From positions 1 to 64,000 of the forward strand of contig NZ_CAKAKL010000014.1 of NCBI RefSeq assembly GCF_916619195.1: a DNA stretch of 64,000 bases, written 5' to 3'. Below, one piece after another: positions 53,751 through 62,837 of this stretch (position 1 is its first letter; every line of letters begins with the position of its first letter). This DNA is from Inquilinus sp. Marseille-Q2685 (lineage in GTDB: Bacteria > Pseudomonadota > Alphaproteobacteria > DSM-16000 > Inquilinaceae). The position numbers and the translations under genes were made by a program. Below the pieces are notes generated by a model. The model saw only the letters and a program-made list of their open reading frames with translations. It searched no databases and had not been told where the DNA came from.

Positions 53751-54554
53751 TCATTCTTCGGTGGTGCTCTGGGAAGCCTGGGCCTTGAGCCAGATCGGGC
53801 CGAAGGGTCCGTCCTGGCGGATCGCGAGCCGGCCGGCCTTGGCCAGCTCGAGCGTGGCGACGAAGGTGGCGGCGAGCGCCGAGCGCCGCACCAGCGGACT
53901 GCCGGTCATCGGCGGCAGGAAGGCGGCGAGCGTGGTCCAGCTCGGGAACCGGCCGAGCATGGCCTCCATCCGCTCCAGCGCCTGCTCCGGCGAGAACAGC
54001 ACCGAGGCCTCGATGCGCAGGCCGCCCTCGGCCGCGGCCTTGGCGCGCCAGTGCTCGGCATACGCCTTGAGCAGGTCGTAGAGCGACACGGCCCAGACCG
54101 AGGTCGGGGCCGCCTCGTCCTCCTCCGCGGCGCCGCGGGCGAACAGGTCGTGGCCGAGCTGCGGCCGCGCCATCAGCGCCTGCCCGGCCTCGCGCATCGC
54201 GTTCAGCCGGCGCAGCTGGAAGGCCAGGGCCTCGGCCAGCTCGGCGCCGCTCGGCTCGTCGTCGCCCGGCGGGGCGGGCAGCAGCAGGCGCGACTTGAGA
54301 TAGGCCAGCCAGGCCGCCATCACCAGGTAGTGCGCCGCCAGCTCCAGCGACAGGCGCCGCGCCCGCTCGACGAAGGCGAGGTACTGGTCGGCCAGCGCCA
54401 GGATGGAGATCTGGGTCAGGTCGACCTTCTGCTCGCGCGCCTGTTCGAGCAGCAGGTCGATCGGCCCTTCATAGGATTCGAATTTCAGAATGAAGGCGGC
54501 GTCCTCCCGGCTCGTCACCGGCGGTGCATCGACCTTCGACCAGTCTTCCAGCAT
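53751..54554 (-). CDS. scpA: Segregation and condensation protein ScpA
   Basis: A 267-residue ScpA kleisin. FESYEGPIDLLLEQAREQKV is the family signature near the N-terminus, and YLVMAAWLAYLKSRLLLP follows; the C-terminal winged helix that contacts SMC is at the end. The start at MLEDWSKV (54554) fits the family; the very long open frame upstream, which covers nagZ, is a high-GC artefact. The stop is followed by ATGACCGAACAA, possibly the remains of the original scpB start. Confidence 0.94.
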   Translation of the reverse strand: MLEDWSKVDAPPVTSREDAAFILKFESYEGPIDLLLEQAREQKVDLTQISILALADQYLAFVERARRLSLELAAHYLVMAAWLAYLKSRLLLPAPPGDDEPSGAELAEALAFQLRRLNAMREAGQALMARPQLGHDLFARGAAEEDEAAPTSVWAVSLYDLLKAYAEHWRAKAAAEGGLRIEASVLFSPEQALERMEAMLGRFPSWTTLAAFLPPMTGSPLVRRSALAATFVATLELAKAGRLAIRQDGPFGPIWLKAQASQSTTEE

Positions 54555-54595
54555 GCGCGGAGTTTCGCCGCCCGAGCGCGGCGAAGCAACCTCGA

Positions 54596-55630
54596 TCACA
54601 CGGAGGGCAGGCGGGCGAGCAGCTCCCTCACCCGCTCGAGATAGCTCTCGACCGGCCGCTCGCTCGCCGGGCGGCGCCAAGCCTCGCCGCGGGCCAGCCG
54701 GGCCGCCGTCTCCGGGCCGATCGCCGGCACCGCCGCCGCGATCGCCTGCATCTCCCTGAGGTCGCCGTTGCAGTGCAGGGCCAGGTCGCAGCCGGCGGCC
54801 AGGGCCCGCGACGCCCGGTCCGGCAGGGACCCGGAGAGGGCGCCCATCGACAGGTCGTCGCTGCACAGGACGCCGTCGAAGCCGATGCGGCCGCGCACCG
54901 CGTCGCGGATCGCGGTCGGCGACTGGGTGACCGGGTGATCGGGGTCGAGCGCGGTGAAGACGAGATGGCCGGTCATGCCCCAGGGCAGGCCGGCAAGGTC
55001 GCGGAACGGCGCGAAATCGGTGCGCTCCAGCGCGTCGAGGTCGGCCTCGACCAAAGGCAGCGCAAAGTGGCTGTCGACCCGCGACCGGCCATGGCCGGGC
55101 AGATGCTTGATCACCGGCAGCGCGCCGCCGTCGAGCAGCCCTTCGGCCACGGCGCGGCCAAGCCGGGCGACCACCGCCGGGTCGCCGGAGAAGGCGCGGT
55201 CGCCGACCACGGTGCGGTCGGCGCCGGGCAGGTCGAGGTCGAGCACCGGCGCCGCGACCACGTCGATGCCGGCGGCGCCGACGGTCAGCGCGATGGCGGT
55301 GGCATTGGCGCGGGCAGCCTCCATCGCCGCCTCCGGGTCGAGGGCGTGCAGCGCGCCGAAGCGGCCGGCGGCCGGGAAGCCGGGCCAGTGCGGCGGCCGG
55401 AGGCGGGCGACGCGCCCGCCCTCCTGGTCGATCATCACCGGCGCCCGGCGGCCGACCGCGTCGCGCAGCTCGGCGACCAGGGCCGCGAGCTGGTCCGGCG
55501 TCTCGCAGTTGCGGCGGAACAGGATGAAGCCGAGCGGATCGGCGTCGCGAAAGAACAGCCGCTCCTCGGCCGTCAGGACGGGGCCGGCGCAGCCGAACAG
55601 GATCGCCCGATTCAACGACAAGGGGGGCAT
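54596..55630 (-). CDS. nagZ: Beta-N-acetylhexosaminidase NagZ
   Basis: A 344-residue GH3 enzyme that removes N-acetylglucosamine from peptidoglycan fragments in the cytoplasm. The family signature KHLPGHGRSRVDSH contains the catalytic Asp-His dyad, and the nucleophile Asp is in the DDLSMGA segment. The length is normal. It lies between the SPOR protein and scpA, 9 bp after the former, in the usual alphaproteobacterial order. Confidence 0.95.
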   Translation of the reverse strand: MPPLSLNRAILFGCAGPVLTAEERLFFRDADPLGFILFRRNCETPDQLAALVAELRDAVGRRAPVMIDQEGGRVARLRPPHWPGFPAAGRFGALHALDPEAAMEAARANATAIALTVGAAGIDVVAAPVLDLDLPGADRTVVGDRAFSGDPAVVARLGRAVAEGLLDGGALPVIKHLPGHGRSRVDSHFALPLVEADLDALERTDFAPFRDLAGLPWGMTGHLVFTALDPDHPVTQSPTAIRDAVRGRIGFDGVLCSDDLSMGALSGSLPDRASRALAAGCDLALHCNGDLREMQAIAAAVPAIGPETAARLARGEAWRRPASERPVESYLERVRELLARLPSV

Positions 55631-55639
55631 GAACGGAAC

Positions 55640-56710
55640 TCAGCGGGGAACGACGAGGCAGCCGGTCTTCTCGCTGGCCAGGGCCTCGCACAGCCGCGTC
55701 GCCGTCGCCTGGTCGAGCGGCACGGCCTGGACGCGATAGCCGAGCCGGGTCGAGGCCGAGACCTGCGGCGCGGCGAGCTGCAGCGCGCCGAACAGCTCCG
55801 GGAAGCGGCGCTGGAAGCGGGCCCATTCGGCCTGCGCCTCCTGCGGCGAGGTCACCGCCGCGATCTGGGCCGCGAAGCGCCCGTCCGGCACGGCGACGAT
55901 CGCCGGCATCGACGGCACGGCCGCGACCTGGGCGGCCGGCGCACCGGCGTCCGGGTCGATCCAGCCGTCGGCGGCCGCTGGGTTGGCCAGCAGCGCGGCG
56001 ATCGGGTCGGCCGGCTGCGGGGCCGCCTGGGGCGCGGGCGCGGCAGGCTCGGCCGGAGCGATCGGCGCCGCCGGCGCCAGCGCGGCAGTCTGGACCGGGG
56101 CCGGATCGGCGACGGGCGCGGGATCCGCGGCCGCCGGTGCCGCGGCAGCCGGCTCGGGGGACGGCTGGGCCGGCGCGACCGGTTCCGGCGGCGCGGCGGC
56201 CTGGCCGGGGCGCGCCAGCAGGATCTCCACCACCCCGGCGCCAGGGGCCGCGGCCGGCAGCGGCAGGCGCCAGCCGCGCTGGTCGGGGCCGGCCTGGACG
56301 TGCCGCGGCATCGGCTGCTCCGGCGGCGGCAGCACGGGGGCCACCTTCACCGGCGCCTGCCGGCGGCCGAGATCCTGCAGCACGAGACGGTCCTGGTTCG
56401 GAATGTCGATGCCGCCCGGCTGCTCCGGCCTCGTGCGGAACTCGGCGCGGTCGGCGCGGATGATCGGCACCCCGCCCTCCATCGTCACCGAGCCGCCGGA
56501 GGTGTAGGTCGAGATCAGGATGCCGGCGAACAGCAGGACGACGACCAGGATCACCCCGGCCGGGACGATGAGACGCCAGGGCGTCGCCGGAACCTGGCGG
56601 AGCTGGACCGTGGGATGAGCCGCGACGGGCGCGGCGACGGGCAGCGCGTGCGGCGCCTCCATCCATTGCCCGTCCGGTCCGAGTCGCAGTTGCGTGGCGG
56701 TGTCGACCAT
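55640..56710 (-). CDS. SPOR-domain membrane protein
   Basis: A 356-residue bitopic protein: a ~45-residue cytoplasmic part, one TM helix (VPAGVILVVVLLFAGILIST), a long Ala/Pro-rich periplasmic linker, and a C-terminal SPOR domain (GRFAAQIAAVTSPQEAQAEW ... YRVQAVPLDQATATRLCEAL). SPOR domains bind denuded septal glycan, so a division role is likely. The start at MVDTATQL (56710) has GGGGGA upstream. Confidence 0.9.
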   Translation of the reverse strand: MVDTATQLRLGPDGQWMEAPHALPVAAPVAAHPTVQLRQVPATPWRLIVPAGVILVVVLLFAGILISTYTSGGSVTMEGGVPIIRADRAEFRTRPEQPGGIDIPNQDRLVLQDLGRRQAPVKVAPVLPPPEQPMPRHVQAGPDQRGWRLPLPAAAPGAGVVEILLARPGQAAAPPEPVAPAQPSPEPAAAAPAAADPAPVADPAPVQTAALAPAAPIAPAEPAAPAPQAAPQPADPIAALLANPAAADGWIDPDAGAPAAQVAAVPSMPAIVAVPDGRFAAQIAAVTSPQEAQAEWARFQRRFPELFGALQLAAPQVSASTRLGYRVQAVPLDQATATRLCEALASEKTGCLVVPR

Positions 56711-56811
56711 ACTATCCCCCGACTGATTCGGAATCATAACCCGAATCGGAGAAACGGGCGATAAGAAATTGATTCAGTGACGAATCAATCTGGGGAGCCC
56801 CCCTCCCCGCC

Positions 56812-56889
56812 TGTCATTGCCGGGCCTGACCCGGCAATCCAGAGGCTTTCGACACTTTCTGGATGCCCGGGTCAAGCCCGGGCATGACA
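56812..56889. repeat. REP-type palindromic element, diverged copy
   Basis: A 78-bp palindrome beginning TGTCATTGCCGGGCCTGAC and ending GTCAAGCCCGGGCATGACA, with a different centre from the copies at 40739 and 50895. It lies between dgt and the SPOR gene, where argS is often found in relatives. Confidence 0.85.
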
Positions 56890-56913
56890 AGACGGGGCGA
56901 GGCCCGTCGCCTC

Positions 56914-58077
56914 TCACACCGGCCGGTCCAGGGCGAACAGGCGCTGGTGTTCGAGCAGGGCGTAGCGGTCGGTCATGCCGGCGATGTAGTCGGCCACCAG
57001 CCGTGGCAGGCCGGCTGGGCCTGCCGCGTCGGCCTGGCGCCGCCAGTCGGTCGGCAGGGTGTTCGGCTCGGCCGTGAACAGTTCGAACAGGTCGCGCACC
57101 ACCCGCCGGGCCTTGCTGGTCTCGCGGTTCACCAGATAGTGCCGGTAGACCTCGCGGAACATGAAGCTGCGGACCACGGCGAGATCGGCCGCGACGCCGT
57201 CGGAGAAGGCGATCGCCGCCACCGGCGCGGCGCGGATCGCCTCGACCGAGGCCGGCGCCAGCGCCGCCAAGCGGCGGCGGGACTCTGCCAGCAGGTCGGT
57301 CACCATCTGGTCGATCACCCGCCGCACCGTCTCATGGACCAGCCGGCGCCGCGGCAGGCCGGGATGACGGGCCTCGACCTCGGCCAGGACCGGCCCGACC
57401 AGCGGCAGGCCGCGCAGCGCGTCGAGCTCCAGCAGTCCGGCCCGCACCGCGTCGTCGATGTCGTGGTTGGTGTAGGCGATGTCGTCGGCCAGCGCCGCCA
57501 CCTGCGCCTCCGGCCCCGGCTGGGAGGCGAGGTCTAGGTCCCAGACGGCGCGGAACGCGTCGATCGTGGCCGGCAGCGTTCCGCCGGGCGGCAGCGGCAG
57601 CAGCGGGCCGTTGTGCTTGACCACGCCCTCCAGCGTCTCCCAGGTCAGGTTCAGCCCGTCGAAACCGGCGTAGCGCCGCTCCAGCGCCGTCAGGATGCGC
57701 AGCGTCTGGTCGTTGTGATGGAAGCCGCCATGGCCGGCCATGGCGGCGTGCAGCGCGTCCTCGCCGGCATGGCCGAAGGGGGTGTGGCCAAGGTCGTGCG
57801 CCAGGGCCACCGCCTCGCCCAGATCCTCGTCCAGGCCGAGCGCCCGGCAGATGGTGCGGGCGATCTGCGCCACCTCCAGCGTGTGGGTCAGCCGGGTCCG
57901 GTAGTAGTCGCCCTCGTGATAGATGAAGACCTGGGTCTTGTACTGCAGCTTGCGGAAGGCCGAGGAGTGGACGATGCGGTCGCGGTCGCGCTGGAACGGC
58001 GAGCGCATGCCGCTGTCCGGCTCGGCGTGAAGCCGGCCGCGGCTGCGGTCCGGGGCTGTGGCGTAGACGGCGGTCAT
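56914..58077 (-). CDS. dgt: dGTP triphosphohydrolase-like HD protein
   Basis: A 387-residue deoxyguanosinetriphosphate triphosphohydrolase-like protein. The HD-domain metal ligands are in RLTHTLEVAQIAR and ALAHDLGHTPFGHAGEDAL; the N-terminal RDRDRIVHSSAFRKLQYKTQ is typical of the family. It hydrolyses dNTPs to nucleosides and triphosphate. It is divergent from erpA. Confidence 0.93.
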   Translation of the reverse strand: MTAVYATAPDRSRGRLHAEPDSGMRSPFQRDRDRIVHSSAFRKLQYKTQVFIYHEGDYYRTRLTHTLEVAQIARTICRALGLDEDLGEAVALAHDLGHTPFGHAGEDALHAAMAGHGGFHHNDQTLRILTALERRYAGFDGLNLTWETLEGVVKHNGPLLPLPPGGTLPATIDAFRAVWDLDLASQPGPEAQVAALADDIAYTNHDIDDAVRAGLLELDALRGLPLVGPVLAEVEARHPGLPRRRLVHETVRRVIDQMVTDLLAESRRRLAALAPASVEAIRAAPVAAIAFSDGVAADLAVVRSFMFREVYRHYLVNRETSKARRVVRDLFELFTAEPNTLPTDWRRQADAAGPAGLPRLVADYIAGMTDRYALLEHQRLFALDRPV

Positions 58078-58195
58078 CAGAGGTCAAGCTAGCCGCCGCA
58101 TGCGGGGCTGGCAATCGCGGCGGACGCTTTGCAGACGGCCCGCGGCTCCCTACATTGGTGGGGACCTGTCCCGACGTCCTGCGATTGATCGAACC

Positions 58196-58537
58196 ATGCC
58201 CGACGACGGCCGCATCCTGAACCTGACCGAAAGTGCCGCCCGGCGGATCGCCGAGCTGAAGCGCGCCGAACGCAACGACGCGCTGATGCTGCGCATCGCC
58301 GTGTCCGGCGGCGGCTGCTCCGGCTTCCAGTACGGCTTCAGCTTCGACGACAAGATCAACGGCGACGACCTGACCTTCCGGCGCGACGACGTCACCGTGG
58401 TGGTCGACGACGTGTCGCTGGACCTGCTGGCCGGCGCCGAGATCGATTATGTCGAGGAGCTGATCGGCGCGTCCTTCCAGGTGAAGAACCCGAACGCCAC
58501 CTCCTCTTGCGGCTGCGGCACTTCCTTCGCAATCTGA
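58196..58537 (+). CDS. erpA: Iron-sulfur cluster insertion protein ErpA/HesB family
   Basis: A 113-residue A-type Fe-S carrier. The three ligand cysteines are in GGGCSGFQYGF and SSCGCGTSF. A-type carriers next to dgt in alphaproteobacteria are usually named erpA. The start at MPDDGRIL (58196) is used; an open frame to 58100 is not conserved-looking. Confidence 0.93.
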   Translation: MPDDGRILNLTESAARRIAELKRAERNDALMLRIAVSGGGCSGFQYGFSFDDKINGDDLTFRRDDVTVVVDDVSLDLLAGAEIDYVEELIGASFQVKNPNATSSCGCGTSFAI

Positions 58538-58642
58538 GCGGCCGCGCCCGCCGGAGTCGGAGGGCCGCCCAGCCCCGGAGGACCAGTCATGCGCCCCACC
58601 CTGCCCGCCCCGTCCCCGATCCTCCGGGCGGAGGGCTGAGGC

Positions 58643-59413
58643 ATGCGCATCGCCACCTGGAACGTCAATTCGGTCAAGGCCCGGCTGTCGAACGTGCTGG
58701 ACTGGCTGCGCAGCGCCGACCCCGACGTCGCGGTGCTGCAGGAGATCAAGTGCGAGACCGAGGCGTTCCCGCGCTTCGAGTTCGAGGCGCTGGGCTACAA
58801 GCTTCTGGTGCACGGCCAGAAGAGCTATAACGGCGTCGCCCTGATCTCGAAGGATCCGATCGAGGACCCGCTGACCGGGCTGGACGGCAACGGCGACGAC
58901 ACCCAGGCCCGCTATGTCGAGGGCACGGTCCGGGGCGTCCGGGTCTGCGGCCTGTACCTGCCGAACGGCAACCCCGCCGGCACCGAGAAATACGACTACA
59001 AGCTGGCCTGGATGGACCGGCTGCGCCGCCGGGCCGAGACCCTGCTGGCCGCGGGCCGGCCCTTCGTCATGGGCGGCGACTTCAACGTCATCCCGGAGGC
59101 GCGCGACGCCGCGGACCCGGCCGCCTGGACCGAGGACGCCCTGTTCCTCCTGGAGACGCGCCGCCGCTTCCGGGCGCTGATGCATCTGGGCCTGACCGAT
59201 TCCTGGCGGGCGCTGAACCCGACCGCCACCGGCTACAGCTTCTGGGACTATCAGGGCCAGGCCTGGCAGGCCGACAACGGCATCCGCATCGACCACCTGC
59301 TGGCCAGCCCGGAGCTCGCCGACCGGCTCGACGCCTGCATCATCGACCGCGAGCCGCGCGGCCGCGACAAGGCTTCGGACCACACGCCGGTGGTGATGAC
59401 GCTGGCGGCATAG
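58643..59413 (+). CDS. xthA: Exodeoxyribonuclease III
   Basis: A 256-residue AP endonuclease/3'-exonuclease of the EEP fold. IATWNVNSVKARL, LQEIKCETE (catalytic Glu), GDFNVIPEA, RIDHLLAS and SDHTPVVM are all intact. It is in the usual erpA-xthA order, with 105 bp between. The start has GGAGGGCTGAGG upstream. Confidence 0.96.
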   Translation: MRIATWNVNSVKARLSNVLDWLRSADPDVAVLQEIKCETEAFPRFEFEALGYKLLVHGQKSYNGVALISKDPIEDPLTGLDGNGDDTQARYVEGTVRGVRVCGLYLPNGNPAGTEKYDYKLAWMDRLRRRAETLLAAGRPFVMGGDFNVIPEARDAADPAAWTEDALFLLETRRRFRALMHLGLTDSWRALNPTATGYSFWDYQGQAWQADNGIRIDHLLASPELADRLDACIIDREPRGRDKASDHTPVVMTLAA

Positions 59414-59554
59414 GCGGAACCGGCGCCCCCTGTCCAGTCGTCATACGAATTCCCTCCTGGTCCAGCCGAAGGCCCGACTATAGTGGAGTGGGCCATACCA
59501 TCCGGCCTGTCGGATTCGACAGAGGCGGGCACGACAGGGAGTGCTGAAGCGGGA

Positions 59555-61690
59555 ATGTCGCTCGTCGTCATCTTGGATGACCGGCCCACCAACCGGAACA
59601 TCTTCTCCAGGCTGGCCGCCTCGCTCGAGAGCCAGGTGACGGTGCAGGCGTTCGGCGACCCGCTGGAGGCGCTCGACTGGCTGTCGGGCCACACACCGGA
59701 CCTGGTGATCGCCGACTACAAGATGCCGAATCTCGACGGCGCGGAGTTCACCCGCCGCCTGCGCGGCAACCCGCATGTCGCCGACGTGCCGGTGATCGTC
59801 ATCACCGCCTATGACGACCGCAGCTTCCGGCTGCAGGCGCTGGAGGCCGGCGCCACCGACTTCCTGCAGAGCCCGGTCGACCATCACGAATTCGTGACCC
59901 GGGCCCGCAACCTGCTGCGGCTGCGGCGGCAGCAGCAGCGGGTCAAGCGCCGCGCCGCGACGCTGGAGCGCGAGCTGGAGCGGACCAAGCGCAGCCAGGA
60001 GGAGGCGCTGCGCAGCAGCCGCGACGCGCTGGCCCAGGTGATCGACACGCTGCCCGCGATGATCAGCGCCGCCGACCGCGACGGCCGCTGCGTCTTCGTC
60101 AACGCCTATCAGGCGGCGACCAGCGGCTCCACCCCCGCGGCCCTGGTCGGCGAGGATGTCGCCGCCGTGTTCGGGCGGGAGCGCGGCGAGCGCAGCCGGC
60201 AGCTGGACCAGCTGGTCTTCGCCTCCGGCGAGCCGCTGCCGAGCTACGAGGAGGTGGTCGAGCGCAGCGGCGTGCGGCAGGTGTTCCTGACCAGCAAGGC
60301 GCCGCTGCGGGATGCGTCGAACGAGGTGGCGAGCGTCCTAACCACCGCGCTCGACATCACCGACCGCAAGCTGGCCGAGGAGCATCTGCACCACCTGGCC
60401 AACCACGACGCGCTGACCGACCTGCCGAACCGGGCGCATCTCCTGAACCGGATCCGCCGGATCCTGGCCCGCGACCCTGACGCGCCCTTCGCCCTGCAAT
60501 TCATGGACCTCGACCGGTTCAAATCGATCAACGACGCGCTGGGCCATCACTTCGGCGACCAGATCCTGCAGGAGGTGGCGCGGCGGCTGATCCTGATGGC
60601 GCGCCCGGGGGACATCGTCGCCCGGCTCGGCGGCGACGAGTTCGCGGTGCTGCAGCCGGGGGTGGCGCGGGGCGAGGATGCGGCCGCGGCGGCGGCGCAG
60701 ATCCTGCAGGAGATCGCCCGGCCGCACATCCGCAACGACAGCACCGTCTCGCTGACCGCCAGCATCGGCATCACCCTGCATCCGCAGGATGGGAACGATC
60801 CTGACCAGCTGTTCCGCAACGCCGATCTGGCGATGTACCGGGCCAAGGCCGACGGGCCGGGCGAGTACCGCTTCTTCGCCACCGAGCTGAACGCCGGCAT
60901 CCAGGATGCGGTGGTGCTCGAAGCCGAGCTACGGGCCGCGGTGGAGGGCGACCAGTTCGTGCTGCACTACCAGCCGCAGATCGACCTGCGCAGCGGCCGG
61001 ATCGTCGGCGCCGAGGCGCTGATGCGCTGGCAGCACCCGACCCGCGGCCTCTTGCTGCCGGCGCAGTTCCTGCCGGCGGCGGAGGAAAGCGGGCTGATCA
61101 TCGCCATGAACACCTGGGTACTGCGCGAGGCCTGCGCCCGGGCCGCGGCCTGGGCCGGGGACGGGCTGTCGCTGCGCGTCGGCGTCAACCTGACCTCGCT
61201 GCAGTTCCGCAAGCAGGATATCGGCCAGCTGATCCGGCAGACCCTGGACGATACCGGCCTGGCCGCGGCGGACCTGGAGCTCGAGCTGACCGAGGGCGTG
61301 CTGATGCAGAACGCGGAATCGGCGGCGGGAAAGATCCGGGAGCTGCGCGACCTCGGCATCCGCTTCGCCATCGACGATTTCGGCACCGGCTACTCCTCGC
61401 TCAGCTACCTCAAGATCTTCCCGGTCGACCGCCTGAAGATCGACCGCAGCTTCATCCGCAACCTGGAGAGCAGCCCCGGAGATGCCGCGATCGTCCGCGC
61501 CATCACCAATCTCGGCCACGATCTCGGCCTGGACGTCACCGCCGAAGGGGTGGAGACTCCGGAGCAGCTTGAGACCGTCCGAGGGCTGGGCTGCGACGAG
61601 GTCCAGGGATTTCATTTCGCCAGGCCGATGCCGGACGACCAGTTGCGGGACTTCGTGCGCAGATGGCCGGCGGACGGACGGATTTCCTAG
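59555..61690 (+). CDS. REC-PAS-GGDEF-EAL cyclic-di-GMP signalling protein
   Basis: A 711-residue protein. Residues ~1-120 are a receiver (phospho-Asp54 in VIADYKMPNLDG), then a coiled-coil (~130-170), a PAS domain (~175-290), GGDEF (~310-460, RLGGDEFAVL intact) and EAL (~475-705, AEALMRWQHP and DDFGTGYSSLSYLKIFP intact). Both enzymatic signatures are complete, so it could make and degrade c-di-GMP, switched by phosphorylation. No cognate full kinase is adjacent, but RpfC-like modules follow. MSLVVILDD (59555) is preferred to an upstream ATG at 59483. A decayed copy of its 3' end lies at ~62598. Confidence 0.93.
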   Translation: MSLVVILDDRPTNRNIFSRLAASLESQVTVQAFGDPLEALDWLSGHTPDLVIADYKMPNLDGAEFTRRLRGNPHVADVPVIVITAYDDRSFRLQALEAGATDFLQSPVDHHEFVTRARNLLRLRRQQQRVKRRAATLERELERTKRSQEEALRSSRDALAQVIDTLPAMISAADRDGRCVFVNAYQAATSGSTPAALVGEDVAAVFGRERGERSRQLDQLVFASGEPLPSYEEVVERSGVRQVFLTSKAPLRDASNEVASVLTTALDITDRKLAEEHLHHLANHDALTDLPNRAHLLNRIRRILARDPDAPFALQFMDLDRFKSINDALGHHFGDQILQEVARRLILMARPGDIVARLGGDEFAVLQPGVARGEDAAAAAAQILQEIARPHIRNDSTVSLTASIGITLHPQDGNDPDQLFRNADLAMYRAKADGPGEYRFFATELNAGIQDAVVLEAELRAAVEGDQFVLHYQPQIDLRSGRIVGAEALMRWQHPTRGLLLPAQFLPAAEESGLIIAMNTWVLREACARAAAWAGDGLSLRVGVNLTSLQFRKQDIGQLIRQTLDDTGLAAADLELELTEGVLMQNAESAAGKIRELRDLGIRFAIDDFGTGYSSLSYLKIFPVDRLKIDRSFIRNLESSPGDAAIVRAITNLGHDLGLDVTAEGVETPEQLETVRGLGCDEVQGFHFARPMPDDQLRDFVRRWPADGRIS

Positions 61691-61766
61691 GCCGTTCCCC
61701 AGGTTTGACAATTCGGCGTAGTCTCCGACGGCGCGATCGTGCCGTGGAGCTGGAGTGAGCGTGGCC

Positions 61767-62588
61767 ATGACCGACAGCAGGCGACGGGCGGGACCGGGAT
61801 CCCTGGCCAGCCGCATTGTACAGCGCCTTCGGGCTCGTCCGGACAGCGAGCACGAGATGCGGTTCAACGGCGTCGCCCTGTCAACCTTGACTGCGGTCTA
61901 TCTGCTCGCGACCCGACAGTTCGGTCTGGGGGAGCTCGCGGTCTACATCAGCTATACCGCCTTCTGTCTCATCATCTTCGCTCACATCCTGCTCCGGCCG
62001 CAGGCCTGCCACACGCGCCGGATCATCGCCATGATCGGCGACTTCAGCGTGCTGCTGAGCGAAATGCTGATCCGCGGTGAGGGGACTGCCTTCCTCTTCC
62101 CCCTGTTCATCTGGGTCGTCCTCGGCAACGGCTTCCGCTTCGGCCTCCGCTATCTGGCCGTGGCCACCGCGGCGGGCGTCGGGGCCTTCGGCGCGGTGAT
62201 CGCCACGACGCCGTTCTGGCAGTCGCAGCCGTCGCTGTCGGCGGGCCTGCTCGGCGGCATGTGCCTGGTCTCACTCACCGTCGCGCCCCTGATCCGCAGG
62301 CTATCAAATGCCAAACGGCAGGCCGAGGCCGCCAGTCGTGAAAAGGCTGTCCTCCTGGCCAATGTCGGTCACGAGCTGCGCAACCCGCTGACCGCGATCG
62401 TCGGCACCGGATCGGTACTGCAGGACACCAAGCTCAATTCCGCACAACGGGAGATGACGCGGAAAGTCGTATCGGCAGGGCAGCACCTGCTGACGCTGGC
62501 CAATGACATCTCCGCCGCCTCGCGCTCTGGGGGTGCCGATTCCCATCGACTGCACCATCTCTCCAGCCCGGACTCGGACGTCGGCTAG
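61767..62588 (+). CDS. RpfC-like 5TM sensor module with DHp only, copy 1
   Basis: A 273-residue protein. An N-terminal RPDSEHEMRFN segment precedes five hydrophobic helices ending near residue 185, with the pattern LFPLFIWVVLGNGFRFG seen in the input domain of RpfC-type receptors of diffusible signal factors. A DHp region follows (LLANVGHELRNPLTAIVGTG, phospho-acceptor His), and the protein stops ~60 residues later without a HATPase domain. It is either a non-kinase receptor that pairs with other proteins or a truncated gene. A GTG at 61755 is an alternative start. Confidence 0.8.
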   Translation: MTDSRRRAGPGSLASRIVQRLRARPDSEHEMRFNGVALSTLTAVYLLATRQFGLGELAVYISYTAFCLIIFAHILLRPQACHTRRIIAMIGDFSVLLSEMLIRGEGTAFLFPLFIWVVLGNGFRFGLRYLAVATAAGVGAFGAVIATTPFWQSQPSLSAGLLGGMCLVSLTVAPLIRRLSNAKRQAEAASREKAVLLANVGHELRNPLTAIVGTGSVLQDTKLNSAQREMTRKVVSAGQHLLTLANDISAASRSGGADSHRLHHLSSPDSDVG

Positions 62589-62597
62589 GCAGACCGC

Positions 62598-62702
62598 CAC
62601 TAATCTCGGCCTGGACGCGACCGTCGAAGGAGAGGAAACTTACGGGTGGCTCAGAGGATCTGCACGCTGGTCGGCGAGGTTCAGAGGTTTCATTTCCTCA
62701 GG
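62598..62702 (+). pseudogene. Decayed duplicate of the EAL gene 3' end
   Basis: About 105 bp aligns with 61504-61624 of the EAL gene: shared CTCGGCCTGGACG, ACCG-CGAAGG, and TTTCATTTC-CAGG blocks in the same order, with a 12-bp deletion and many substitutions. It encodes only a broken LGLDATVEGEE-like peptide. It shows that the ancestral duplication unit included the EAL tail plus a sensor copy. Confidence 0.75.
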
Positions 62703-62837
62703 TTGAAATCGAACATCCGGCGGCGAGAGTTCCCAGGGGATCGGCCGGCCGACCAGCAGGTCTTTTGCCATCCCAATCGGTGTTCGGTATGGTCCCGGTC
62801 GGAGTGACGGCGCCGTCGGGCTGGAGTGGTTTTGGAG

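Noticed and set aside
53469-53754. Small ORFs on both strands inside the scpA/scpB element
   Set aside because: Their similar ends result from the inverted repeats; no plausible protein or RBS apart from the scpB start.
54555-56666. Long frame upstream of scpA giving a 971-residue protein
   Set aside because: It runs across nagZ and the SPOR gene with Arg/Ala/Gly-rich composition; only the last 267 codons match ScpA.
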